DNA of 64,000 nucleotides from Stropharia rugosoannulata (taxonomy: Eukaryota; Basidiomycota; Agaricomycetes; Agaricales; Strophariaceae): the NCBI GenBank assembly GCA_028532985.1, contig JANCIK010000009.1:2232001-2296000 (forward strand). Reading direction: 5' to 3'. Of this stretch, positions 11,941-27,465 are shown piece after piece. Each line of letters opens with the position of its first letter. Position 1 is the stretch's first letter. Both the position numbers and the translations under genes were made by a program. A model generated the notes under the pieces. That model did no database searches, was not told where the DNA came from, and saw nothing but the letters and a program-made list of their open reading frames with translations.

Positions 11941-14374
11941 ATGATGGCCTCTCCCACCCCAAACCTTTCCTTCAGTGCGTCTTTTCTTTCCACCCCCAAC
12001 ATTCTGCTCATTGTACACAGTCGGCATCGTCGACTTCTCGGAAAAGGTGTGTGCACCCACTACTCTCCTAGCCGACCCTGATCGTGCCCAGGCCAGATGG
12101 CTCTTTATGACCGAATCAGTGACGGAGTTGCTCGGTGCGTCCCCCGTCGCCGCCATTTCGCACGCTGACCTCTTGCAGGCTACGAGCCTCACGAGCTCAT
12201 CGGCCGCCCCTCGCTGGAGCTCGTCCACCCAGATGAGTTTCCTAGGGTCAAGCAGCTGCACTAGTACGTTTTCCACTATTTTTCCTACTTTGTACTCACC
12301 CTCGCTCAGTGACACCATCCAGCAGGACAAGGCCGCGGTCCTCGTCTATCTCCGTATGCGTCACAAGGATCCGGCCAGGGGCTTCGTACTCTGCGGCGTT
12401 GTGAGTTTCCTTTCTCTTCAGATCGGTTAGATATGCTGACGCCCCGATTTCCCATCACAGTCTAGGTATGTTTATCTTTCCATGCCAAATCTCATGTTTT
12501 GATCTTCCTCACACAGAACCGTTGTTCACAACGTCCTTGTCGGCTCCGTGTCCTTCGCGAGTCCGAGCAAGGCGCTGCATAACGCCAGCACGGCTCAGGA
12601 AATTACTGTCATCACCCCAAGCGCAGCGAATTTCGAGTTTAGGGTGCGTTTTGTCTGATTTCCCCACTTATCTCCTCTATGCTTTGTATAATTTTTTGCG
12701 CGCGCCGTAAGAGACGCGGTATACCCATTTTTCCTGGGATGGAGATGCGCATATATCCACTTCAAAGTATGCAGTGGCCTGGGAAACGCACATATACTCC
12801 CCTCCATAAGCATATACATCCGTTTCAAACCATGCTATGGCATGTGCGACCTATCTATACCATCTTGCTAACAATATTTTGGTTTAGCGTTGGCACGACC
12901 CATCGCCAATGCCGCCATCACCTATCCCCTCCGAAATGATGCTTCCACTCTCTCCTGCACCTTCATCTGGCTCCGCCACCTCTGCTGCGTCGTGGGACAG
13001 CCGGGAACATGAGAGATATTACTCACGCAGCAGGGACAATGAACAGGAACAAGACTATTACCTGGATCGCGACCGTTACAGCCCGCTATCATCCAATTAC
13101 CACAACGCTCGCACGCATTCACCTCCAAGCCCGCTCGCACGCAGCCTGCGCAGTCGTAGCAATAGCGGAAGCAATGCAAGCGCCGAGAAGCACCTCCGAC
13201 AAAGGAAGAGACTGATGAACGACCGCGATGAGGAAGACTTTGTAGACGAAGAGATAGGGAGTCGCTCGCCTGTCCACCAACGCTTCCCAGATAGCGCTGT
13301 ACGCGGTGGGTCTGTGCGCGCGCGGTCCGGCTCTGCTTCGGAACGGCTGGATGGGGGGAGCGAGGTAGACGAGCGTGAAACGGGAAGCTACCGGGACAGG
13401 GTCAAGGTCAGAGAATTGGATACGGAGCGCCGTGCTTCTGATGTAGAAGAGGTGGACGACGTACTGGACCGACGTACGCCTGCACCTGCGTCCACGCGGT
13501 CTCCTGTAATTGCGAGCATGAGTACGCCAAGTGGCAGCAACACGCGATACAGCGTGACGGGATCGCCCACGTCGCCGCGGTACACGCGCTCGCCAGGCCC
13601 AGTGTTGCGCTACCGTGACATGCCCGCGCCGTCTCTTCCCCCTCCTCCACCTCCTGTCATCTCATTCTCGCCACTTCCTTCCAAGTCTTTCCGCACAGCC
13701 TTTATTCTCGACCGCTTCTCGTCGCAGTGCACAGTCATGTATGCATCGAATGATTTACTTCTGAGCGCGTCGAGTGCGTTGGGTGCGTGTTTTTTTGTCC
13801 ATTATGGCTGACACTAATTTTGATATAGGCCGGAGCTTTTTCGACTTCGTGCGCGTGCAGGACGAAGAGATAGTACGAGGATGGATCGAGTGCGTCAAGG
13901 GGTGGGGTGTAAATGAGAGTGGGCAGCCAAGCGATGGTGGGTTTGGGTTTGGGAAGTTTGGGCTTATTAGCGGAGGCAGGAATAGTGGGTGTGTTTTCAT
14001 GATCGTACTCACCACTCGTTTAATTTCTTACTGATAAACCTATACAATGCAGATCGCGCATGCCAGACCCTGTCCCCGCACCACGAAACAAGCACCGTCG
14101 GCAATCGCAGAGCGGCCGCGGGTCGCGCCCTACAAAGTACACGAGTGGGCGTGACAGTGCTGTCCCTCCTCTGCCGACGCGGGGTAATGCGGGAGTCTCC
14201 CGCGGTGCGGCAAACGGGCATGTCTCCAATGGAAGTAGTAATACAAGCGTTGCGCGTAGGGCGCCAAGCCACCGCGAGACGCCCTCGCTGAGCGACGAGG
14301 GCGACCGATTCAGCGTCGATGCGATTTTTTCTGCCCATTCGGATGGACTCATGGTTATTCTGCGACGGGCGTAG
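11941..14374 (+). CDS. PAS-domain protein (White-collar/LOV-like family)
   Basis: Probable PAS-fold sensor or regulatory protein, 593 residues. Nine exons close in phase: 11941-11974, 12072-12134, 12179-12263, 12310-12400, 12461-12465, 12517-12643, 12888-13782, 13829-13988 and 14053-14374. The PAS core is in the first 130 residues (FMTESVTELLGYEPHELIG, HPDEFPRVKQLHYDTI, VLVYLRMRHKD). A 300-residue disordered Arg/Ser/Pro-rich linker and a second conserved block follow (GRSFFDFVRVQDEEIVRGWI, then FSAHSDGLMVILRR). No LOV cysteine motif (GRNCRFLQ) and no GATA zinc finger is seen, so light sensing is not supported. The N-terminal exon is inferred from phase. A last small exon (14446-14485) could replace the final codon by splicing at 14373. 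Confidence 0.8.
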
Positions 14375-14485
14375 TACGTGGATTCGGATGGTTTGGTGAG
14401 GCAAGATAAATGAAACTGACGCTTGCCTTTTATGCTCCTCCCTAGGTTTGATATTCTTGCTCCTACAGTGTCCAGTTTTCTGTAA

Positions 14486-17198
14486 ATTCTCTCTACTTAT
14501 TCTCTTTCCACTGCTTTTATTTTGATGCCTCTTTATGCTTGTTTTATTTGATTTTGCTGTGCTCATGCTCCGGTTTTCGTATTATCCACAGTCATCCCCT
14601 TCCCGAGCTCCGCCACCCACATCTGATTCGGATACGTGCTTCATCTACTATATATTATGTATCACTGCCCCGTTTGTTATTGTACGTACCAATACGCAAT
14701 CACCTTCTTGATTCGCGCGGGTGTGTATCCTCGCATCAGCATCACTCGTCCGGGTCCGCGCTGCGTGCATGCATGCAGGTACGTGTTCTTTTCATATTAT
14801 CTTCCTTTTCCTCCTTCTTCCATACAGGTCTGCTCATCGGTACGTCGGCGCGGCTGCGGCCTATCCCTCTCCTTCCCTTTGTGCGTGTTCACATATCCAT
14901 ACTCGTGCCATGGCTGTAGGCCTTCCATGACTCCCCATCACCGATGGCATGGCTAGATGGGTCAGCGTCGAGCGACCTGACCCTTCCATTTCCTGTTGCG
15001 CATGTACATTTCGTGGGCAGGGATGGAATTGGTTTACAATTTACATCAGCAAGCGCCGGTTCATGTACTTTTAATTATTGGCGCAGCTCGTTCTGGTGAT
15101 TGGTCGTCCGACAGGCTCACTATCGATCCCTTCCTTTTGTAGGGGGTGTGTTTGGTGTGTGCTTCTAGTCTCTGCATGTACAATGTAATCCCCTCGGAGG
15201 GCTCCTGCGCTGCTATGCCATGTCACGCCACGCCAATGCCACGGGCGCAGACAGAGACAGAACCAGGCGGGCAGACTATGGCTTTGGGATTGGCCACATG
15301 CGTTCATTGGGTGTACAAGTTCGCAGTTGAGTGACAGCGCGGAATGTGTAATGCGTATTGAATATTGAATAGGGGTCCGGTATGGATAAGGCAGCCCTGC
15401 AGATTTCACGCATAAACGTCCGTATTTCCCACCCTATTCACTTTCAGAAAAGATATCCCTAAGGCTGCGGTAGAAACAAGAAATTGAATACGCCGAATAT
15501 CCCTTTTTTGTATTTAATTTTCCAGCGGGTACAAACGTCAAAGGTCAACGTTTCAACCGCCAGAACGTAATCTGAAGGAATTGCACTCCATGGAGTTGTT
15601 TCGACTGCACGAATGGTGGGACGTTTTCCGGAACTACCGCAATGAGACTACCGCACACAAATTCATTCAGCCGATATTCTCCATTTTGCGTTTGCTCATT
15701 TCATGTACGACATATTACATTTCAACATCATTTGATTTTGAGAGTGCCATACTTAGGACCCTACTCACCCCTCCCAAGGGGCCTAAATTCGACGTGCCAC
15801 TTCTTTTGATAATATGCGTCGACCAGCCGATCGCCTGTCGATGTCACTCTCGCTGCTATCATGACTTAATTTGTTGCTACTGCTAATGCTACTACGCCGT
15901 GATACGCTGCTTTTAGTCTTCCTTCTCGCCTTCTTTTCTTATTTACTGTACCCAGCTTCGGCTGCTGATTGCTGGCCTGATGCAGCCTGCTTGACTAACT
16001 TCGGAATCGGGAGGAAAATTCCGAGCATCGAGCGCAGCGACTTAGGTCATGGATATTGATAAGCTGCATGTACTACTCTCGAACCAGAGACCCAGACGTT
16101 TAGATGGGCCATTCAAGGTAGTCCGAATGGCTGCTCGAAAGGAATGCGCATAGGCTAACAGGCAGACAGATGCAGTGCGCGGAGCCACGCTCATCCCCGC
16201 GGCGATTTCGCCTGTACTCCGCGCGGCACCAGTCCGTGGTGCGCGTTACCTTTTATTCCATGTTGCCTGACCCTGTCCAATAGGTTAGTCCGTAGAAGCC
16301 AGCAAGTACTCAGAAGCACCAGTGTTGGTTGGCTGGAACCGGCAGATGTTGTTTTTAGTCAAGCGGGCCGCTGGTTAGCGGCGTCGCACCCACCGCGTAC
16401 TCATCGACGTTGTCGAATATCGAAAGCTGGAAGTAGGTCTACCTGTTCAAGAGTCTTCTGATGCATCAGGAATGACGATACCACTCTCGTCTACTTTGGA
16501 ATCTAGAGCATACCAAAGAGTATACGTTCCTCCATTGGTATCATTGCAAGCACACTCATGCTACCATCGAGAACGCGCTCCAGTCTGGCTTTTGTTTAAG
16601 TCACCGAAAGTCTGGGCATGAAGGTGGCTGTGCATTGCCGAGCGCTGGTGGACATAACGGGCGTATTGACTCCCTTAAGGGGACTCAATTTCAGAGCCCG
16701 CGCATATGGGCGCTGTAGTAAGCGAGCGATTAGCGTGTCCTCAGTTTCCGTGGCGTTGGCGCCAGTACGCCCTGGCCTTTTATTTTTGCGCAGGTGCTGT
16801 TCAAGTTTGTTCACAGCCAAATGTTCGCGGGAACGCGGCGTGATGTCGGCGTCGTCCGGCAGTTCCGAACGGGAGTTGGGAAATCTTTAGAACGTTGCGA
16901 GAGAACACAGGTCGATGAATAGTACCATTCATAGGACACATGCGCACTGCGGGAGGCCAAGTCGCGCACTTGACACATGCACACGCAGCATACGCTGCCG
17001 TACAATTTCAACTTATCCGGACCCTAGAAGCCGCACATACACGCGATCCGCCCCTTCCGCGTGTCCATTGAGACCTTTCTCGCCCTAGTGCAAGTCTCTT
17101 GTTCTCGTTGTTCTTGAATATACACCAAAATACATCCTGTCCAGATCGTTCGTATTGTACATCCCCGATCCTTACCGCGAATCTTATCACGCCACGCA
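14486..17198. other. Gap with no well-supported gene
   Basis: About 2.7 kb between the PAS gene and the 3' end of the alpha-galactosidase. Open frames are short and conflict between strands. The only one with visible structure is the candidate small secreted peptide at 15886-16059, listed separately. No transposon ends or RNA genes were recognised. Confidence 0.5.
15886..16059 (+). CDS. Candidate small secreted peptide, 57 residues
   Basis: A short ATG frame encodes a convincing signal-peptide shape. A basic n-region (MLLRRD) is followed by a 17-residue hydrophobic core rich in Leu and Phe, then a PASA-A cleavage-like site. The predicted mature part is about 27 residues with two cysteines (CWPDAAC) and ends ERSDLGHGY. 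No family is recognised. It stands alone in a gene-poor region and could be chance, or the first exon of a spliced gene. No TATA box or clear donor was found. The call rests only on the N-terminal shape. Confidence 0.2.
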   Translation: MLLRRDTLLLVFLLAFFSYLLYPASAADCWPDAACLTNFGIGRKIPSIERSDLGHGY

Positions 17199-19755
17199 TC
17201 ACAAAGCCACGCCTAGCCGGTAGAAATCCGGCGCAAACGCAGTTGGGTTCGCGATCTCCACTCTGTTTACCGCGCCTGGTAGAAAGCCAGGCAGAGATAC
17301 AAGATAACCAGAGAAAATAATATCCCAGCTCTTTACATAAATTGTGTTCAAGACTTGCTTCATTCGCAGATATGTAAAACTGCTTACCTGGGCAGAGATG
17401 GGCATCTGGACCTGCACGGGCGTCCCCCCATTCACGCTGATGAAAGCGTTTCGGCAGTTTGAGCATGCCGTGTTGCTAAAGGTGTAATCACCATTAATGT
17501 AGTCAAAGGCGAGCAACTTCGTTCCACCTGTTGCTCCACCATCGACGTCTGTAAATGTCAGAGTGCCGCCGTTCCCGACAAAACCCACAACTTCAGTTGT
17601 GTCGTTCACAGTGCGCGGTGTGGCCCCGCCGCCAAGAATACTGGCAGGAGCAGCAGCGCCGTAATATGTGAAAACAGGCGGCGTGGCGGGTGAAGCGTCC
17701 GCCAACTTGAACACTAGCGCCCCATGTGCAGCAACCTCGGATTCTATTCTGAATATTACCCAACCATGAATATACGTTTAAAGTGAGGCGCGCAATGCAA
17801 CTTACAATCCCTTCGCCTGTCCGAGGAATGTACCGGTGATAAGCTCAGTCACAGTGGCCTTAGCAATCCCAGCATCGGCGAGAGTGAAGTTAAGCGTGCG
17901 AGAAGCGTTTTGCCAGTTAATCACAACTGCAACCGTCAGTCAGCGGGTACAGAGCGCGGGCGGGAGCACGTTTAGCGACTAGCGCACGCACCTGCGACCG
18001 TTGATCCGTCCGCCAAAGGTCCGGCCCAGACGTCATGATCGTTCGTATACATAGAGAAAGGATGATTGCCAGCTAACCGGCGAGAACACTTACATTGAGA
18101 GATATGATCTTTTGATTCTTGAGAATAGCGAGAGTTTCAGGAGAGGGGTTAGTTAGATCTGTAGAGATTATCAGGGGAGATCTACAGGATTATACAGCAG
18201 TAATGTAGCGTTATCAAATATACTGTACATAGTAGGTAAACTTACTCACTTTGCTGCAGCCCAAAACGCAAAATGGGTTTGCTGTTCGGCGACCGTTAAG
18301 CCATTGTTTCCGACTTCGAGCATGTCAAGATCTATGGACACCGCTTCAGCCTCGGAAGTGGCTAATAGTAGTACATTAATTCACCGTTCCATGCACCAGG
18401 CTGCGCGAATTGTGTGATTGGTACTAGCTGATTGATGATTCTGAACAAGTTATCCCATGATGCAGGAGGTCCAATATCGTTCCTAGCGGCGCATATTTAC
18501 TTAGACGCATCCATATATGGACGAAAGGCATACGATATTCTCCATCTTTATATTGAATAAATGCGCATCAGTTAGAGTAGAGCCGCCATGTTTAATGACA
18601 AGAAATAAATTTACTTACGAATTACCCACCCTGCTCGCTGGCCATCGGGCAGGATCTTGACATAAAATCATCATCTGATTTAAGAGCAGAAAAGAACTAG
18701 ACTGACCTTGTACACCCCACTCACAAATAGAAAACACAATAGGCCTATTGGTTGCCTCCAAAGCATCGCGCATGGTGACGTAGTGGGCCTAGACCAATCG
18801 TATGAGCCTGTGCTAACGGAGAAGCACAAGAACCATTGTATTATACCTCAATCTATCAGGACATAGATGAACTATGTTCAGTCATGAGACTCAGAGCCCA
18901 GGCACTTAATACCAACCGAGATAGGAGGGTTATCGTCGACAAAGTCAGTTGAATTAACTATGAAGGCGTTTCAGATGGAAAGGCCTCCTTAACTCTGCGC
19001 TTCATTTACCTGCGTAACAGTTATCATACTGTGGAAGTGCTCAGTCACGCCGCAGTGGCACACGACGAGATGAACGCACCTTCAGATAATCAGCTCCCCA
19101 GGAGGCAAATGTTGCTGCATCTGAAGACTCATGACCTAAGCTTCCCAGGTAGTGGGCAGTCCCGCCGACGAAGTCGCATGCGAATACACCACTTAGCAAA
19201 AACGACAACTTAAAGTCAGACTAATAAAATTCCTATGCCGCACCCGAGGAGAAACTGTTATTTAGCACATACCCGTCTGAGTATACCCCGAATTTCAAAC
19301 CTAATCCGTGAACAAAAGAGGCTAGCGCGGGAATCCCAGAAGGAATTGTGGCATTGCTCCATGTAAAGCCGCCGGTGGCATTTCGTGTTTTTCCTTGCCA
19401 ACCACAGTCGCTATTGGTGGATCAGGTTCGTTGGTTGTGCGGATTGGCAGAAAGAAAGTTTGTCCATGGATACGTACAGATTTACGTACTGATATCCAAC
19501 ACCACGCAAGCCTAGATTTATCAAGCTCTGTGCCGCAGCTCGGTATTGTGTTTCGTTAGTGTTGCATCTATGAAAAGTATACATGGAAAGTTGGAACACT
19601 AATTTAGTTGGGCAGTGGGTAATTAGGAAGACTAACGAGAAAGCATTGTAGGGGTTCCATCCCATTGGAGGAGTCGTTGCGACTCCATTGTTAAGAGAGA
19701 GTGCAGCGTTTGAAAAGAAGAGAAGGCTGAGGAAAACCGAAAGCCAGGATGACAT
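17199..19755 (-). CDS. Secreted GH27 alpha-galactosidase with a frame problem
   Basis: Hydrolyses terminal alpha-galactosyl residues of galactomannans and raffinose sugars; secreted. The signal peptide is followed by GVATTPPMGWNPYNAF. Catalytic blocks are the nucleophile Asp in YDNCY (about residue 155) and the acid/base Asp in RISNDIG (about 219). FAFWAAAKSPL and NDHDVWAGPLADGS follow, with a C-terminal beta region. Sixteen exons: 19755-19637, 19567-19478, 19410-19273, 19191-19080, 19028-19010, 18957-18917, 18788-18707, 18655-18619, 18545-18534, 18482-18385, 18331-18250, 18181-18094, 18072-17992, 17926-17806, 17748-17388 and 17330-17199. All close in phase except 18094/18072, where only 21 bp lie between the coding blocks and the frame is off. 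The gene may be frameshifted or contain a sequence error. The 128-bp intron 18789-18916 is also unusually long here. Confidence 0.82.
18534..18545 (-). other. 12-nt microexon of the GH27 gene
   Basis: Twelve bases encode the WRI of the RISND motif, between introns of 73 and 51 bp. The phase closes on both sides (2 in, 2 out). Confidence 0.75.
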
Positions 19756-20397
19756 GTTCAATGATAACCCAATCCTGAGGGGCTCGAATCGGAGAATTTT
19801 GATTTGTTTATAAGCTGTTCTCAGTTGGCATAGCGGTCCGTCAACATAGCGCGTGAATGACCTCTTTCAGATGTTCTCAGTCGTAAGAAGCCTTTATATG
19901 CAGTGGAACCCAAGTGGAACCGTCATAGCGAGAGTCATGTGGCAGAGTAATGAGCATGATGAGAAGTGAGGGGCTCGTCGGAGAATAAAATCTGAGCAAG
20001 AAGCGACGGTCTTCGCAGCGTCCTTCTGATTTGACTCGGAGGAGGTGCCCGTGAAGTCTTCCTGATAGAGTCACTTGAGAAAATTGGGCGACCATACAAC
20101 AACCGTAGTGTTAGAAAAACCACGCTATTAGAGCGAATGCGCATGCACCGAGCCTATTCAAGCTAAGAGAGGATTGTCTCCGTCTAGTCTTCTCATCAGG
20201 ATCGTTTCATGGCAGTTTGCGTTTGCTGAGGTCTGACACGTTGGTGCGTAATTTTTAAGGGTGCTAGTGGATGATTGGGGTCACCCTTATTTTATCTCGG
20301 CATATACCGATTCCCCAATTTAGCATATGATACAGCTGAATCTATCGATTTTCTGCAATTATCCATTACATCGTCTTGACCATTGCTGTAACTCACA
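19756..20397. promoter_or_regulatory. Divergent promoter region of GH27 and MDE1
   Basis: A TATAAAC motif on the minus strand at 19806-19812 lies 51 bp upstream of the GH27 start and is a good TATA-box candidate. No clear core element was seen for MDE1. Short open frames here are not supported as genes. Confidence 0.5.
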
Positions 20398-21494
20398 ATG
20401 ACATCTCTGACATCTCCCGGAACTTCGGATGCCCTCGTTATTTCCTCTGATCCTCTTCATGTGAGATCAATCTCTCATTTGGAGACATACGCAGGTTTTA
20501 ATGCCTTGAAGTAGCCCGCAAATTTGATCCCAGAGCTCTGCCGATCGTTTTACCAAGTAATAATGCGCAAATAATCTTCCGTTCATAACTCATACTCTAT
20601 AATAGCTAGGATGGGTTACTGGTACAGGAGGCGGCATCTGCATCCGCGCGGAGTAAGCATCCTTTCTCTGCGGCTCTGGGTTAACTGAACGACCTGTGTT
20701 CTAGTGACAAGGTTTTTATTGCACCATCCGGCGTGCAGAAGGAGCGTATAGAACCTACCCACATCTTCGTACTTCCATATCCACAAGTTGCTCCGTCTCC
20801 GCATACCGACCGTGTGTTTCTCCGACGACCCGCGATGAATCTTAAGGAATCCGCATGCACGCCTCTGTTCTGGAATTCCTTTGATCTGAGAAACGCAGGA
20901 AGCTGCATCCATACCCACTCACAACATGCGGTGATGGCCACTCTTCTTTGGGACGGGCCTGTGTTCACCATCTCACATCAGGTATGCCCAGGGACATTGA
21001 TTTGCCTCAGTATTCATTTCAATATTCATGTTTTTACAGGAGGTAACTATATGCCAACCATATTTTTGATCAGGCCTTGAATATTACTTTCCAGATGATT
21101 AAGGGTGTTCGCGTTGGAGGAACTGGAGCCGCATTGTCATATCTTGATACACTAGAGCTCCCTATCATTGAGAATACCCCGAATGAGGAAGATCTTAAAG
21201 ACAGTATGGCGGAAGCTATGATCAAATATCCCAATGCCGCTGGTGTGCTTGTGCGAAGACACGGTGTCTACGTTTGGGGTATGTTATGATTCACCGTGAT
21301 ATTTCCTTCTGTCTAACTCGTATTAGGCACAGATTGGGAGAAGGCTAAGACACAAACCGAAGTACGTTTATTTTTATTGTATGTCAATGACAAACTAGTG
21401 TGTTTAATGGTGCAATATGCAACAGTGCCTCGACTACCTATTCGAGATCGGTGTCAAAATGAAGTTAGCAGGGATCCCCACAGTTCTGAACTGA
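20398..21494 (+). CDS. MDE1: Methylthioribulose-1-phosphate dehydratase
   Basis: Dehydrates 5-methylthioribulose-1-phosphate in the methionine salvage pathway (class II aldolase/MtnB family, APIP in humans); cytosolic and zinc-dependent. Eight exons: 20398-20460, 20515-20556, 20606-20652, 20705-20981, 21040-21042, 21095-21278, 21327-21361 and 21426-21494, giving 239 residues. Conserved blocks are [43 protein letters not shown] (zinc His pair), HQEMIKGVR (catalytic Glu), [13 protein letters not shown] and [10 protein letters not shown] (third zinc His). The Glu at residue 144 comes from a 3-nt exon flanked by two ordinary introns. Skipping that exon keeps the frame but deletes the residue. The length is normal for the family. 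Confidence 0.96.
21040..21042 (+). other. MDE1: 3-nt microexon (GAG) of MDE1
   Basis: The exon is GAG, preceded by TTTTTACAG (intron 20982-21039, 58 bp) and followed by GTAACT (intron 21043-21094, 52 bp). It supplies the Glu of HQEMIKG, which the whole family conserves and which corresponds to Glu139 in human APIP. Confidence 0.85.
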
Positions 21495-21734
21495 TTCTTG
21501 GATTCTTTCTGTATACTGTGCAGAAATACTTGCCGAGTTGATCTCTCAATTACATCACGGCGTCTTTAATTAGAGTGACGATAAGACCACGATACGTAAC
21601 ATCACGTGCTATTAAAGTATTACCATTAGCACCATGTGACGCTAACGCGACTTCGTTGTGACTTGCTATTTACGTGTCGACGCCAAGATTCTTCAGAGTG
21701 CCCCATAATTCTGATCATCCAAAAGCTTACAATC

Positions 21735-25599
<3,865 letters not shown>

Positions 25600-25696
25600 G
25601 ATGTGTTATTTGATATACTGTTACACTCTATGTCTTGTGGTATATTCAATATCAGATGATAATTCGCTCGCATATGCGGCTTGTTCGCCAGAGAAA

Positions 25697-26933
25697 CTAG
25701 TTTTGCAGTTGAATATGCCAGACACGTACAGACTGCTCCGCCCTCTCAAACGCGTCTAGCAGTTTAGGACATCCTGAACCTTCTGTTAGGCTAAAGATGG
25801 CAGAAGACCCCGCAAATAGCTTCCCTAATTGAAAGTGTTAGCTACCAATGCGCTATACTTACTGCAATGTGCATATACCGATGAAACTCACCATTTTCTT
25901 CACCGCTTCTATTACAAACAACGACTATTGTTTCATGACCTGCACTAGCTCCCTGTGTGTTCTCATATGTCCGGCGTCCCTGGTCAGTCCATAAGGGTTT
26001 TGTCCGAGCGGCCCAGTAGTTTAGTGTTGTCCAGTCTGTGTCGTCTTCAGGCTGTTCGCCAGAGTCGAGCCAGGCATTTAGCAAAACAAGCAGATTTGAT
26101 TTCTTTTCTATGCAGTAGTCTGCTATTTCGTATGGCCCAGCAGCCGATGTCCATTCTGGCGTCTGCGGATTCAGATCCATACATATCCCCAAGCTCACAG
26201 TCCGAAGAGGCGCAGGCAGTTCGAAAGTCGTGAAACCATTCCCTGAACATGAGAAATTCAGACTCGCATTATGCATACGCGCGTAAAAGATTGGGAACTA
26301 CATACCAGGTTTCGCCCAACTCTTGTCCGTCTTGTATAGGTGCGTCTTTCTATAGCCCGCCACCCACTCGCCGTCCGGCCCACACAGCACTGCGCTATTC
26401 GCGCCCACCTGCCTGATCTCAGTGCCCTCCTCTGTGTAGCTGGGCTCTGCGTCGCCGCGTTTGCTCTCGATCTCTGCGAGCTCTGCATCGCTCAGCTTTT
26501 CCGGATACCCCGCTATCACATAGCAGCTGAGCTTCTGCGCAAGCTCTGCACAGAACTGCGAAGTAACGCCCGTCCTGGGATGCTCGAGATAAGGGGATAT
26601 CGCGTTCGCGTTTTCAAATACGTAGCCTGGGTTGAATGGTGTTCGTCATGAGGCAGGAAAGATGGCGCGGTGCGTACCGGTGAAGGCCATTTCGGGGAAG
26701 CATAGCAAGTCCAGTGACTTCGGTTCTATCCTAATGGCATATTCGACGTGAGGCACTTGGATGTATGTTATTTCGCACAGACCTCTTGCATAGCTCGCGC
26801 GCTCGGATCAGATTTGCCTGTACTTGGCCGATCTAGGATGCAAATCCTGTGTTGCTCACCGGGACAGGCAATCATAATTGTTAATGTTACTCACCTTGGG
26901 GAAGAGCTGAACAATACCGATGCGTAGGTTCAT
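25697..26933 (-). CDS. NTA1: Protein N-terminal amidase (Asn/Gln deamidase)
   Basis: Converts N-terminal Asn or Gln to Asp or Glu, making secondary degrons for the Arg/N-degron pathway; nitrilase superfamily. Six exons (26933-26895, 26832-26783, 26730-26678, 26626-26306, 26242-25892, 25824-25697) give 313 residues. The catalytic triad is visible: Glu in LLCFPEMAFTGY, Lys in GYRKTHLYK, Cys in LGICMDLNP. The LDSGEQPEDDTDW and YENTQGASAGHETIVVVCNR blocks match Nta1 rather than other nitrilases. The start MNLRIGIVQLFPK is the usual nitrilase opening. It converges with the RecQ gene, with only 97 bp between stop codons. Confidence 0.93.
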
Positions 26934-27465
26934 TATCGCTCTTCGCATAAGCAGGTGCGCAAACGAGGCATGGTTCGTCAAGCCGCCGCGAGCGCTTACC
27001 GATTATATTCACGTGGGGTAAATAAAAATAGAACAGGAGATAGCCTTTTGCCAGCTTTTGCCCCATCCCATTTGTGAATCTGGATATTCAGTCTCATCAT
27101 ATTCAACCGTGACCGTACCGTGACATGCCATCCATTCTACCTGTTACACCTCCTTACTATACAATCATTATTTATCTGACATGAAACAGGAAAACCGACG
27201 GAAGACATATACAAAAAAAAATAGGACCTGTAGATGTGACGGATGGATAAGACAGCAATGTATATGGGCATGAGGAGTAGGGGATATATGGAGATGGCCC
27301 GGCACCTCAGGCTAAGGGGGATATACGAGTGACCCTGTAGGCCCACTCGTCTGCAGTCGATGCAAAATGTATGTCCTACAAAGCTATAATTAGTACGGAC
27401 GTCTGCAAATCATGGAAAGCCAGGAGAGAATCACGGACGTACCTATGAAACATATGCACACCCAT
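26934..27465. other. Intergenic, NTA1 promoter and MAPKK 3' region
   Basis: About 530 bp. It holds the NTA1 upstream region and the MAPKK 3' UTR. No additional gene or structured element was recognised. Confidence 0.5.

Noticed and set aside
11785..12330. Minus-strand extension of the TRM61 frame upstream of 11784
   Set aside because: It is the antisense of PAS-gene exons; the Trm61 family N-terminus begins at the ATG at 11784.
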